Positions 1-8,236 of a DNA stretch of 64,000 nt are shown one piece after another. The notes below the pieces were generated by a model. It searched no databases, was not told the origin of the DNA, and saw nothing but the letters and a program-made list of their open reading frames with translations. Made by a program: the position numbers and the translations under genes. Position 1 is the stretch's first letter. Every line of letters begins with the position of its first letter. Source of the DNA: Pseudomonas fluorescens (GTDB taxonomy: Bacteria; Pseudomonadota; Gammaproteobacteria; Pseudomonadales; Pseudomonadaceae); NCBI RefSeq assembly GCF_000968015.1, contig NZ_LACH01000017.1:62001-126000 (forward strand), in the 5' to 3' direction.

Positions 1-20
1 CGAATCAGGCGGTGCAACGC

Positions 21-890
21 TCAGCGATGAGCGCCAAGGTCACGAATCGTTTGTTTGAGGGTCTCGAAGTCATAGTCCGAGAGACCGACATAATCGAGAA
101 CCAGCGGTGCAATGCTGTCCCACTCGTGGTCATCACGCTGGTTGCCCAGCACCCGGAAAGACGCACAAATGTGCTCGGCCATTTTCAGGATCGCCAGCAG
201 GTTTTTCAGCTGGCTGTTGCGCGACGACTCATCGCTGAAGATCGCCAACGCATTGTGGTGATTGGCGATGGCGGCGGTCACATGCTCCGGCAGGCGCCAG
301 GATTTGGCGGTGTAATAACCCACCACCGCATGATTGGTATTGAACACCCGATTCTCGGTGTCCACCACCCGACATTCAGCGCTGGCACTGGCGTAGGCCT
401 CTTCCAGAACGGTCATGTAGTTGGGGAAGCGCTGAAGCATCAGCGGCACGCCGCAGTCATGAAACAGTCCCAGGGCGTAGGCTTCATCGCCGGCCTGGGT
501 GCCGATGCGCTTGGCCAGGGTCAGGCAGGTCATCGCCACGTCCTGAGCGGTGTCCCAGAAACGATTCAAGGTAACGATGGTGTCGTCGTTCATCTCGCCC
601 TTGATCGACTGCGCGTTGATCAGGTTGATGATCGAGCGGCTGCCCAACAGATTCACCGCTCGCTGAATCGAGGCGATCTTGTTGCTCAAGCCGTAATACG
701 GCGAGTTGACGATTTTCAACAAGGCGCCAGAGAGGCCCGGGTCCTGGGAGATCAGCTTCGCGATCACCTCCAGATCCGGGTCGGGCATGTACTGTTCCAT
801 CTGCAAATCCACCATGATTTGCGGCTGGGCCGGCACGCTGATGCCTTGCAGGGACTGTTGAATCTGTTCGGTAGTCAGCTCTGGGGACAT
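21..890 (-). CDS. HDOD domain signalling protein
   Basis: Translates to 289 residues with an HDOD domain over about residues 15-220. This is a helical, HD-related fold that usually lacks phosphodiesterase activity and acts in signalling or protein-protein contacts. Visible features are the typical 'ISQDPGLSGALLKIVNSPYY' stretch near the N-terminus, 'RAVNLLG', and 'ALGLFHDCG' followed by 'ANHHNA'. No GGDEF, EAL or receiver domain is attached, so it is a stand-alone HDOD protein. Such proteins are common in Pseudomonas and often have unknown partners. It is complete in the window; the stop lies at the extreme left edge. Family assignment is secure; the specific role is unknown. Confidence 0.88.
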   Translation of the reverse strand: MSPELTTEQIQQSLQGISVPAQPQIMVDLQMEQYMPDPDLEVIAKLISQDPGLSGALLKIVNSPYYGLSNKIASIQRAVNLLGSRSIINLINAQSIKGEMNDDTIVTLNRFWDTAQDVAMTCLTLAKRIGTQAGDEAYALGLFHDCGVPLMLQRFPNYMTVLEEAYASASAECRVVDTENRVFNTNHAVVGYYTAKSWRLPEHVTAAIANHHNALAIFSDESSRNSQLKNLLAILKMAEHICASFRVLGNQRDDHEWDSIAPLVLDYVGLSDYDFETLKQTIRDLGAHR

Positions 891-1070
891 AAGTACACAC
901 TCTGGGACAGGCGGCGATTCTAACCCTTATAAAGTTGGATCCGACACCCTGGCCGGTCCATCGCCTGAAGTTTCATCAAATGCCCGGGCCTGCCTCACCG
1001 CATGTCCATCCGCCAAACCGTGGCCTTGCGCAACACGCTATACTCCCGCTCTTTTTTCCGGAGCGACGTC

Positions 1071-2267
1071 ATGTCCCTGCCTAGCCTGCGCCTCAAAGCC
1101 AACGCCGACCGTCGCCTGCGGAACGGCCATTTGTGGGTCTACAGCAACGAAATCGATGTAGCCGCTACTCCTTTGCACGGTTTCAAGGCCGGCGACCAGG
1201 CGATCCTCGAAGCAGCCAGCGGCAAGCCGCTGGGCATCGTTGCCATGAGCCCGAACAACCTGATCTGCGCCCGCCTGTTGTCGCGCGACATCAAGTTGCC
1301 GCTGGACAAGTCGCTGCTGGTGCATCGCCTGAACGTTGCGCTGTCCCTGCGCGATCGCCTGTTCGACAAGCCGTTCTATCGCCTGGTCTACGGCGATTCC
1401 GACCTGCTGCCAGGTCTGGTAGTCGACCGTTTCGGCGACATCCTGGTGGTACAGATCGCTTCGGCAACCATGGAAGCCCATAAAGAAGACGTGATCGCAG
1501 CGCTGACCCAAGTGATCAAGCCTAGCGGCATTCTGTTCAAGAACGACTCCGCTGCCCGTGATGCCGAAGGCCTCAACCGCTACGTCGAAACCGTGTTCGG
1601 CCTGGTGCCGGAGTGGGTTGCGCTGGAAGAGAACGGCGTGAAATTCGAAGCGCCGGTCATCCAGGGCCAGAAAACCGGCTGGTTCTACGACCATCGCATG
1701 AACCGCGCACGCCTGGCACCTTATGCCAAAGGCAAACGCGTGCTGGACCTGTACAGCTACATCGGTGGCTGGGGCGTGCAAGCGGCTGCGTTCGGCGCCA
1801 GTGAAGTGTTCTGCGTCGATGCATCGGCCTTCGCCCTTGACGGCGTCGAGCGCAACGCCGCGCTGAACGGTTTCGCCGACAAGATGACCTGCATTGAAGG
1901 TGACGTGTTCGAAGCCCTGAAAGAGCTGAAAGCCAGCGAAGAGCGCTTCGACGTGATCGTTGCCGATCCTCCGGCGTTCATCAAACGCAAGAAGGACATG
2001 AAAAACGGTGAAGGCGCCTACCGTCGCCTGAACGAGCAAGCCATGCGCCTGCTCAGCAAGGACGGCATCCTGGTCAGCGCTTCGTGCTCGATGCACCTGC
2101 CGGAAGACGATCTGCAGAACATCCTGCTGACCAGCGCCCGTCACCTGGACCGCAACATCCAGATGCTGGAGCGCGGCGGTCAGGGCCCGGATCACCCGGT
2201 TCACCCAGCCATCGCCGAAACCCGCTACATCAAGAGCATCACCTGCCGTCTGCTGCCAAACAGCTGA
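1071..2267 (+). CDS. rlmI: Class I SAM-dependent rRNA (cytosine-5) methyltransferase, RlmI-like
   Basis: 398 residues from the ATG at 1071, preceded by a GGAG at a normal distance. An upstream in-frame ATG at 1002 has no good ribosome site. An N-terminal PUA-like RNA-binding domain ('LKANADRRLRNGHLWVYSNEI') precedes a Rossmann methyltransferase domain with motif I 'DLYSYIGGWGVQAA', motif IV 'ADPPAFIKRKKDM' and the 'SASCSMHL' cysteine motif. Length and motifs match E. coli RlmI, which makes m5C1962 in 23S rRNA. A TATACT -10-like hexamer lies at 1039-1044 and a strong terminator follows. Exact target base in this organism is inferred from the family. Confidence 0.88.
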   Translation: MSLPSLRLKANADRRLRNGHLWVYSNEIDVAATPLHGFKAGDQAILEAASGKPLGIVAMSPNNLICARLLSRDIKLPLDKSLLVHRLNVALSLRDRLFDKPFYRLVYGDSDLLPGLVVDRFGDILVVQIASATMEAHKEDVIAALTQVIKPSGILFKNDSAARDAEGLNRYVETVFGLVPEWVALEENGVKFEAPVIQGQKTGWFYDHRMNRARLAPYAKGKRVLDLYSYIGGWGVQAAAFGASEVFCVDASAFALDGVERNAALNGFADKMTCIEGDVFEALKELKASEERFDVIVADPPAFIKRKKDMKNGEGAYRRLNEQAMRLLSKDGILVSASCSMHLPEDDLQNILLTSARHLDRNIQMLERGGQGPDHPVHPAIAETRYIKSITCRLLPNS

Positions 2268-2280
2268 TTACGCCGGTTTG

Positions 2281-2310
2281 ACGGGGAGCCAACCGGCTCC
2301 CCGTTCTGTT
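2281..2310 (+). terminator. Rho-independent terminator after rlmI
   Basis: A perfect 10-bp stem (ACGGGGAGCC / GGCTCCCCGT) with an AACC loop, followed by TCTGTT. It begins 13 bases after the rlmI stop codon. It separates rlmI from the AT-rich peptide operon downstream. Confidence 0.8.
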
Positions 2311-2468
2311 ATCTGTTATTGAACTCTCCAACTTCCTACTCCAGCGGTCTTAATGACTTGCAGGACGTTTCGCTATGTCTTTTATTTCAGCGGACAGAAC
2401 TTACAAAATTCATCCAACCCTCAGATCGATCCGACAAAATTACTGGAACATTCCTACCCAATCTCCAC

Positions 2469-2496
2469 TTGATAAGAACTCATTACAAACTATGAT
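2469..2496 (+). promoter_or_regulatory. Candidate sigma-70 promoter of the peptide/SagB/AurF operon
   Basis: TTGATA (2469-2474) and TATGAT (2491-2496) are separated by 16 bp in AT-rich DNA. Transcription would start around 2503, leaving a leader of about 45 bases before the 23-codon gene at 2549. The location argues against the longer in-frame reading that begins at 2375. Prediction by eye only. Confidence 0.45.
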
Positions 2497-2548
2497 TAAG
2501 TCGTCACAAAGGAGTGACACTCACTATCAATTACAAGGAGTTAAAAAC

Positions 2549-2620
2549 ATGAAAGCAATTACTCTGGAAGCTAACAAAATCGCTAACCTGGCTTTTCTGG
2601 TTGCGCCAAAAATCCGCTAA
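2549..2620 (+). CDS. 23-residue peptide, candidate RiPP-like precursor
   Basis: A 23-codon gene with an AAGGAG ribosome site at 2535-2540, 8 bases before the ATG. The peptide begins MKAITLEANK and ends in APKIR. It has no Cys, Ser, Gly, Tyr or His and only one Thr (position 5), so it is not a thiazole/oxazole precursor. It sits directly upstream of a SagB-type oxidoreductase, an AurF-type diiron oxygenase and an exporter, the usual place for a modified-peptide precursor; PqqA, which PQQ is made from, is of the same size. An alternative is a regulatory leader peptide, since a hairpin with a T-run follows at once. A longer in-frame reading from 2375 would give 81 residues but starts ahead of the best promoter. 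No homologue recognised. Confidence 0.55.
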   Translation: MKAITLEANKIANLAFLVAPKIR

Positions 2621-2627
2621 GTAAATG

Positions 2628-2660
2628 AAACGCTGGGGAGTGCCGGCTACCCAGCGTTTT
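2628..2660 (+). terminator. Hairpin with T-run between peptide gene and modifying-enzyme genes
   Basis: AAACGCTGGG (2628-2637) pairs with CCCAGCGTTT, which is followed by a further T. It starts 7 bases after the peptide stop codon and ends 31 bases before the oxidoreductase gene. A partial terminator or attenuator here would give much more peptide mRNA than enzyme mRNA, as is common in precursor-peptide operons. It could equally be part of an attenuation switch. Confidence 0.65.
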
Positions 2661-2691
2661 CTATGGCAAAGACCAGAGTGAATCGCCAATC

Positions 2692-3771
2692 ATGCAGATA
2701 AACCCTTATATATTCATACTTCCTCGCTCTCCCGACCAAATAGTCTGGGATTACAAGAACCACAAACAGTTCGAATTGAACCTTGAATATTCAACTCGCC
2801 TTGCACACCTTATCGACACCCCTGAAAAGTTTGATGACAACAACATAATAGACACGCAACTCCTGAACGCGGGAATACTCACAACCTCAATACAAGACAC
2901 CCTTGATTGGGGCTGGGATGAACTGTCGAAGATATTTCATATCGGCACCAAGAACATTCCTTGTGAATATGTCCCCCAAGATATTAATGAATGGTCGAGA
3001 CACTATCTGGACCATTGCGCCGAAGTTCTGGCCACTCCTGCCCCGGAGGTCAGACTCACAGAACGTCCGACAAGCGAGCGGATTGCCCTGCCCCAACCGT
3101 CCTGTCTGCCGCAAAGCGCACTTGCAAAGACGTTGATCGACCGAAAAACCTGTCGCTCCTTCACAGGTGAAGGGGTTTCTCTCGACGATGTGGGCACTCT
3201 TTTGTATTTGTCCCTTGGCTATCTGCGTGAGCGCGACAACGACATCGATGAAACCATCGCCGAAGGTCTCGGCGCCCGGCGCAGCAGCCCATCCGGTGGC
3301 GGGCTGAATGCCTGCGAAGGTTTTCTTCATGTTCAGAACGTCAGCGGCCTGAATCCCGGGCTCTACGCCTACCTCCCCGACGAACATGCATTGAGCTTCG
3401 TCAATCCGCTGCCTGACTCGCCCTTGGGCCAGTTGTTGTGTGGGCAGCATTTCATCAACAACCTGCCAGTCGGCCTGTTTATCACCGCTCGCTTCGACAA
3501 ACTGTGGTGGAAATATGAACACTCGCGGGCGTACCGAATGGCTTACGTCGAGGCGGGTCATATTTCCCAGACCTTTCAACTGGTGGCCACCGCACTTGGG
3601 TTAAACACCTGGCTGACCGGTGCGTTGGCGGACGATCAGGTCGAAACGTTGCTAGGGATCGAGGTCAGCGCCGAACAACCGTTGTTTTTTGTGGGTTGTG
3701 GCCAGAGTGACGGGCAAGTGATGTGCAAGGAATTGAAAGCGCTGCTAAGCAGCCGAGGCTCACACCAATGA
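2692..3771 (+). CDS. SagB/ThcOx-type FMN-dependent oxidoreductase (nitroreductase fold)
   Basis: 359 residues. The C-terminal 230 or so residues are a nitroreductase-fold flavoenzyme: 'DRKTCRSF' (FMN phosphate site), 'RRSSPSGGGLNACEGFL' and 'GHISQTFQLVATALGLNTW' are the three standard blocks of SagB/ThcOx dehydrogenases. The N-terminal ~110 residues ('YIFILPRSPDQIVWDY') resemble the extra N-terminal domain that these peptide-modifying oxidases carry. In azole-forming RiPP systems such enzymes oxidise azolines, but no YcaO cyclodehydratase is present here and the candidate peptide has no Cys or Ser, so another oxidation is implied. The stop overlaps the next gene's start (ATGA), so translation is coupled. 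The first part of the gene is noticeably AT-rich compared with flanking genes, which hints at transfer. Confidence 0.8.
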   Translation: MQINPYIFILPRSPDQIVWDYKNHKQFELNLEYSTRLAHLIDTPEKFDDNNIIDTQLLNAGILTTSIQDTLDWGWDELSKIFHIGTKNIPCEYVPQDINEWSRHYLDHCAEVLATPAPEVRLTERPTSERIALPQPSCLPQSALAKTLIDRKTCRSFTGEGVSLDDVGTLLYLSLGYLRERDNDIDETIAEGLGARRSSPSGGGLNACEGFLHVQNVSGLNPGLYAYLPDEHALSFVNPLPDSPLGQLLCGQHFINNLPVGLFITARFDKLWWKYEHSRAYRMAYVEAGHISQTFQLVATALGLNTWLTGALADDQVETLLGIEVSAEQPLFFVGCGQSDGQVMCKELKALLSSRGSHQ

Positions 3772-4745
3772 CCGGCCCCCGCACAGACGACCTGTCACTG
3801 CCCGACACCTGGGCCCAGCGCTTCACCCTCGGCGACTGGAACACCCGAGCCTCGGTACGAACCAGCGAGCACATTTATCAATTGCCATCAGATCTGGAAC
3901 GGCAACTGGAAACACGACACTGGTTCCCGCCGGCCTTCCTGCCCTACCTGAATCACCCGAAAATCGAAGCAGCCGGTAGTGCGATCACCCATCGATTATC
4001 AGCCAACCATCTGGTGTATTTCCTCGACTACACCACCCGACTCGAACATCGGATCGTCAACCGCTCCGTGGAAACCATCGTCCACGATGAGCTCGGTGCG
4101 TCCATCCCCCGACGGATGAAAACGTCCGCCCTCCAGCTCTATACCGATGAGGGTTATCACGCCCTGTTCTCCAATAGTCTCGCCGAGCAGATAGCCGACC
4201 TCTACGGCATGACACAACGCCCGGTGATGCCGCACCGCATTACCCGACTGAACGCCCTGCTTGACCACGCACCGGACAGGCATAAGGCGCTGGCCTGGTT
4301 TCTCGTTGGCTTCGTGTCCGAGACCATCATCGCCAGGGAACTGCTTGAGGTTTGCCGCAACGAGTTGGTGTCCAGCGTTCAGGAAATGCTCAGGGACCAC
4401 CTCACCGACGAGGCCCGACACAGTCGTTACTTTTGCGAAGTGTTCCATTATCTGTGGCTGACCCTGAACAGCAGCCAACGCACGTTCGCCGCGAAGCTGC
4501 TGGTGGACATCCTCCTGATTTTCTTTGAGGTCGATGAGCGATGGCTGAAGGAAAGCCTGAACAGCGTGGGCCTCGGGGAGAATTGCGTCGCAGAAATCCT
4601 CAGCGCCCTGACCGGCCCGCAAGCCTGCCTTCAGCGCGCCCGATCGGGGGCAAGTGCGACGCTCCAGGCAATGGAGAAAGCAGGGTTCTTCGACCTGCCA
4701 TCCAACCAGCAGCTCTTCGCAAAGGCAGGGCTTGTCGATGACTGA
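3768..4745 (+). CDS. AurF-type non-haem diiron oxygenase
   Basis: 325 residues from the ATG overlapping the upstream stop. Helical diiron protein of the p-aminobenzoate N-oxygenase (AurF) family. All seven AurF metal ligands are present at matching spacing: E93 ('RLEHR'), E128 and H131 ('DEGYH'), E185 ('VSETI'), H211, E215 and H218 ('HLTDEARH'). AurF enzymes oxidise amines to hydroxylamine, nitroso or nitro groups. In this operon a likely substrate is the 23-residue peptide or a fragment of it, or a free amine. The downstream exporter gene overlaps it by 8 bases. The fold and ligands are seen; the substrate is inference. Confidence 0.85.
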   Translation: MTGPRTDDLSLPDTWAQRFTLGDWNTRASVRTSEHIYQLPSDLERQLETRHWFPPAFLPYLNHPKIEAAGSAITHRLSANHLVYFLDYTTRLEHRIVNRSVETIVHDELGASIPRRMKTSALQLYTDEGYHALFSNSLAEQIADLYGMTQRPVMPHRITRLNALLDHAPDRHKALAWFLVGFVSETIIARELLEVCRNELVSSVQEMLRDHLTDEARHSRYFCEVFHYLWLTLNSSQRTFAAKLLVDILLIFFEVDERWLKESLNSVGLGENCVAEILSALTGPQACLQRARSGASATLQAMEKAGFFDLPSNQQLFAKAGLVDD

Positions 4746-5949
4746 AGGAAAATCCGGAGTCAGTGAAAAAAACCGCCGGGGCACGGTCACTCTGTTGATG
4801 ACCATGACACTGCTTGGCGTCTTCCCCCTTGATGTGGTGCTTCCGTCCTTTCCCGCTCTTTCTGACTACTTTCAGACCTCACCGTCCGAGATTGCCCTGT
4901 CCGTCAGCGTGTTCGCCATCAGCCTGGCACTGTCCGTGATATTGGTCGGGCCATTGTCGGATGTGTGGGGACGCAAGAAGCTGCTGTTGGGAGGCATTGT
5001 TATCGCGGCAATTGGAGCGGCTGGTTGCATGGTCGCCAGCGACTACCGCTGGTTTCTGGGGTTTCGCATGGTTCAGGCGATTGGTTGCGGGTCATTTTCG
5101 TTGTCGCAGGCGCTGATACAGGATCTATTCGTCGGTAATGAACGGGAACGCATCAGGATCTGGATGGTAACGGGGAGCGGGGTGTTCATTTCAATTTCGC
5201 CGCTGCTGGGAACCTGGCTGCAATCGTGCCTTGGCTGGCAAGGCAGTTTTTATGTCTTCATTGCACTGGCGATTGTTGCCTGGCTCGGTGCCTACCGGTT
5301 ACTCAAGGAAATCCCGCCTGTCCAAAGCGCAGCACACATGGGGTTTTTCAGTGCTTATCGGCGCTTATGTTCGGATGTACGCTTCATGGGTTACTGGTTG
5401 ATTTCGGCCCTGGCCTTCGCCTGCCATTTTTCGTTCATCGTTTCTTCGCCCATCATTTTCATGGAGCGTCTGGCGCTCTCGCCGTATGAATTCGCCTGGG
5501 CGTTGCTGCTGTATGGCGTGGCATATGTATTCGGCGGAATATTAGCCAGCGTGCTGCATCGATACCTGCAAGCCAACAACCAGATCATTATCGGCCTGGG
5601 CCTGATCGCCGTTTCAGGCGGGGTCATGCTGTGGCTGACTCGCCAGTTCGGTCTTTCTGCGGCGACGGTGTTGATCTCCATGCTGGTTTGCACCATCGGC
5701 ACCACCATTGCCAGGCCAATCGTCAACTCCAAAGCGATGAGTCTTCACCCGGAGAATGCCGGGGCCTCCACCTCGGTCGGGGCCATGCTGATTTTCATGT
5801 TCGGCGGTGTGATCAGCTCGGTGATCAATCTGACGCCCGAAAACCTGACCACGACTCTGGCCCTTGGCTTCCTGACACTGAGTGTTGCAGGGCTTTGGGT
5901 GAACGCAATGATCAACCACAAAACTCAACAGGCACTTAATACCGGGTGA
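4738..5949 (+). CDS. MFS exporter, Bcr/CflA-like
   Basis: 403 residues with about 12 membrane segments. The MFS motif A is present after TM2 as 'GPLSDVWGRKKLLL', and 'DVVLPSFPALSDYFQTSP' in the first segment is typical of Bcr/CflA drug-resistance transporters. The ATG overlaps the end of the diiron oxygenase gene by 8 bases, so it is the last gene of the peptide/SagB/AurF operon. It is probably the exporter of, or self-protection against, the product. A better-known Bcr/CflA substrate (bicyclomycin, sulfonamide) cannot be inferred here. The following 258 bases up to ilvD hold nothing recognisable beyond the ilvD ribosome site. Confidence 0.85.
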   Translation: MTEGKSGVSEKNRRGTVTLLMTMTLLGVFPLDVVLPSFPALSDYFQTSPSEIALSVSVFAISLALSVILVGPLSDVWGRKKLLLGGIVIAAIGAAGCMVASDYRWFLGFRMVQAIGCGSFSLSQALIQDLFVGNERERIRIWMVTGSGVFISISPLLGTWLQSCLGWQGSFYVFIALAIVAWLGAYRLLKEIPPVQSAAHMGFFSAYRRLCSDVRFMGYWLISALAFACHFSFIVSSPIIFMERLALSPYEFAWALLLYGVAYVFGGILASVLHRYLQANNQIIIGLGLIAVSGGVMLWLTRQFGLSAATVLISMLVCTIGTTIARPIVNSKAMSLHPENAGASTSVGAMLIFMFGGVISSVINLTPENLTTTLALGFLTLSVAGLWVNAMINHKTQQALNTG

Positions 5950-6207
5950 TACGTACCAGTCGTCATTCCGTCCACTCCGTCAGTACTGGATCAACACTTC
6001 CCGGCATTCCCTCCTGACGCCAGCCGTGTAGAATCGCGACATTCATCGCCAGTCATCCCCCGGCGGGTTTATGAGCTCAAGCTGAAGCGCGCGGCGATCC
6101 CGCAAAGTTATCGGCAACTTCCGGACACACGGCCATTTCTGAGTGTTCCAGACGTCAATAGAAGCTCACTTCCCTTTTGATACCTGATTAGCCGCCCGGA
6201 GTGCTTC

Positions 6208-8049
6208 ATGCCTGATTACCGCTCGAAAACATCCACCCATGGCCGCAACATGGCCGGCGCCCGCGCACTGTGGCGCGCAACGGGGATGAAAGATGACGAC
6301 TTCAAAAAGCCGATCATCGCCATTTCCAACTCCTTCACCCAGTTCGTACCGGGCCACGTCCACCTCAAGGACCTGGGCCAACTGGTCGCCCGTGAAATCG
6401 AACGCGCCGGCGGTGTCGCCAAAGAATTCAACACCATCGCCGTGGATGACGGCATCGCCATGGGCCACGACGGCATGCTGTATTCGCTGCCGAGCCGCGA
6501 GATCATCGCCGACTCCGTCGAATACATGGTCAACGCCCACTGCGCTGACGCCATCGTCTGCATCTCCAACTGCGACAAGATCACCCCAGGCATGCTGATG
6601 GCTGCCTTGCGCCTGAACATCCCGGTGATCTTCGTTTCCGGCGGCCCGATGGAAGCCGGCAAGACCAAACTGGCCAGCCACGGTCTCGACCTCGTCGACG
6701 CCATGGTGATCGCCGCCGACTCCAGCGCTTCTGACGAGAAAGTCGCTGAGTACGAGCGCAGCGCCTGCCCGACCTGCGGTTCGTGCTCCGGCATGTTCAC
6801 CGCCAACTCGATGAACTGCCTGGTCGAAGCCCTCGGTCTGGCATTGCCGGGCAACGGTTCGACCCTCGCGACCCACAGTGACCGCGAACAGCTGTTCCTG
6901 CAGGCCGGCCGCACCATCGTCGAGCTGTGCAAGCGTTACTACAACGACAACGATGAGTCGGTATTGCCGCGCAACATCGCCAACTTCAAGGCGTTCGAAA
7001 ACGCCATGACGCTGGACATCGCCATGGGCGGTTCCACTAACACCATCCTGCACTTGCTGGCCGCGGCCCAGGAAGCCGAGATCGATTTCGACCTGCGCGA
7101 CATCGACCGTCTTTCCCGTCACGTGCCGCAACTGTGCAAAGTTGCGCCGAACATCCAGAAGTACCACATGGAAGACGTGCACCGTGCCGGCGGGATCTTC
7201 AGCATCCTCGGCTCTCTGGCCCGTGGTGGTCTGCTGCACACCGACCTGCCGACCGTGCACAGCAAAACCCTGGCTGAAGGCATCGCCAAGTGGGACATCA
7301 CCCAGACCGACGACGAAGCGGTGCATCACTTCTTCAAGGCCGGCCCTGCGGGCATCCCGACGCAAACCGCGTTCAGCCAGTCGACCCGTTGGGAAACCCT
7401 GGACGACGACCGTGAAAACGGCTGTATCCGCAGTGTCGAACACGCTTACTCGAAAGAAGGCGGCCTGGCCGTTCTGTACGGCAACATCGCGCTGGATGGC
7501 TGCGTGGTGAAAACCGCTGGCGTCGACGAGTCGATCCACGTGTTCGAAGGCAACGCGAAGATCTTCGAAAGCCAGGACAGCGCCGTACGCGGCATCCTCG
7601 CGGATGAAGTGAAAGCCGGCGACATCGTGATCATTCGTTACGAAGGCCCGAAAGGCGGCCCGGGCATGCAGGAAATGCTGTACCCGACGTCCTACCTGAA
7701 ATCCAAAGGCCTGGGCAAAGCCTGCGCCCTGCTCACCGATGGTCGCTTCTCCGGCGGCACCTCGGGCCTGTCCATCGGCCACGCTTCCCCAGAAGCAGCA
7801 GCGGGCGGCGCGATCGGTCTGGTGCAGGATGGCGACAAAGTGCTGATCGACATTCCGAACCGCTCGATCAACCTGTTGATCAGCGACGAAGAAATGGCCG
7901 GCCGCCGTGCCGAGCAGGATCAGAAAGGCTGGAAGCCTGTGGAAAAACGTCCACGCAAGGTGACCACCGCACTGAAGGCCTACGCCCTGCTGGCGACCAG
8001 CGCCGACAAGGGTGCTGTGCGTAACAAGGCGATGCTCGACGGACTGTGA
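6208..8049 (+). CDS. ilvD: Dihydroxy-acid dehydratase
   Basis: 613 residues. Converts 2,3-dihydroxy-isovalerate and -methylvalerate to the 2-keto acids in valine, isoleucine and leucine synthesis. Iron-sulfur ligands lie in '[12 protein letters not shown]' and '[19 protein letters not shown]'; the C-terminal signature '[15 protein letters not shown]' is intact. A CGGAG ribosome site stands 7 bases before the ATG. Full family length, with a strong terminator downstream. Codon use is that of a well-expressed core gene. Confidence 0.97.
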   Translation: MPDYRSKTSTHGRNMAGARALWRATGMKDDDFKKPIIAISNSFTQFVPGHVHLKDLGQLVAREIERAGGVAKEFNTIAVDDGIAMGHDGMLYSLPSREIIADSVEYMVNAHCADAIVCISNCDKITPGMLMAALRLNIPVIFVSGGPMEAGKTKLASHGLDLVDAMVIAADSSASDEKVAEYERSACPTCGSCSGMFTANSMNCLVEALGLALPGNGSTLATHSDREQLFLQAGRTIVELCKRYYNDNDESVLPRNIANFKAFENAMTLDIAMGGSTNTILHLLAAAQEAEIDFDLRDIDRLSRHVPQLCKVAPNIQKYHMEDVHRAGGIFSILGSLARGGLLHTDLPTVHSKTLAEGIAKWDITQTDDEAVHHFFKAGPAGIPTQTAFSQSTRWETLDDDRENGCIRSVEHAYSKEGGLAVLYGNIALDGCVVKTAGVDESIHVFEGNAKIFESQDSAVRGILADEVKAGDIVIIRYEGPKGGPGMQEMLYPTSYLKSKGLGKACALLTDGRFSGGTSGLSIGHASPEAAAGGAIGLVQDGDKVLIDIPNRSINLLISDEEMAGRRAEQDQKGWKPVEKRPRKVTTALKAYALLATSADKGAVRNKAMLDGL

Positions 8050-8065
8050 TGCTTAACCGTTGAAC

Positions 8066-8100
8066 AAAAAAATGCCCCGCCAAGTGCGGGGCATTTTTTT
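8066..8100 (+). terminator. Rho-independent terminator after ilvD
   Basis: AATGCCCCGC and GCGGGGCATT form a stem around a short CAAGT loop, followed by a run of seven T. An A-run precedes the stem, so it could also work on the opposite strand. Confidence 0.9.
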
Positions 8101-8131
8101 GACCAAAATCCTCCAAACATAGGAGATCAAC

Positions 8132-8221
8132 TGTAGGAGCGAGCCTGCTCGCGAAGGCGGTGTGTCAGCCAGCATAAATGTCGACTGACCCGACGCTATC
8201 GCGAGCAGGCTCACTCCTACA
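8132..8221. repeat. REP-type inverted pair
   Basis: TGTAGGAGCGAGCCTGCTCG and its inverted counterpart (CGAGCAGGCTCACTCCTACA) face each other across about 45 bases. This is the Pseudomonas fluorescens-group REP element found in many gaps of this window. It lies between the convergent ilvD and pchP genes. Confidence 0.85.
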
Positions 8222-8236
8222 CTGGATTTTCGGTGC

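Noticed and set aside
2375..2620. Longer 81-residue reading of the peptide gene
   Set aside because: Starts upstream of the best promoter hexamers (2469/2491) and lacks a ribosome site; the ATG at 2549 has a near-perfect AAGGAG.
2549..2620. Assignment of the 23-residue peptide as PqqA
   Set aside because: It is the same length but lacks the Glu and Tyr pair that PQQ is made from, and no pqqBCDE genes are nearby.
6166..7782. 538-codon open frame antisense to ilvD
   Set aside because: It is a high-GC shadow of ilvD; the sense gene has all family motifs and the antisense product is a low-complexity Ala/Gly/His/Gln-rich chain with no ribosome site.
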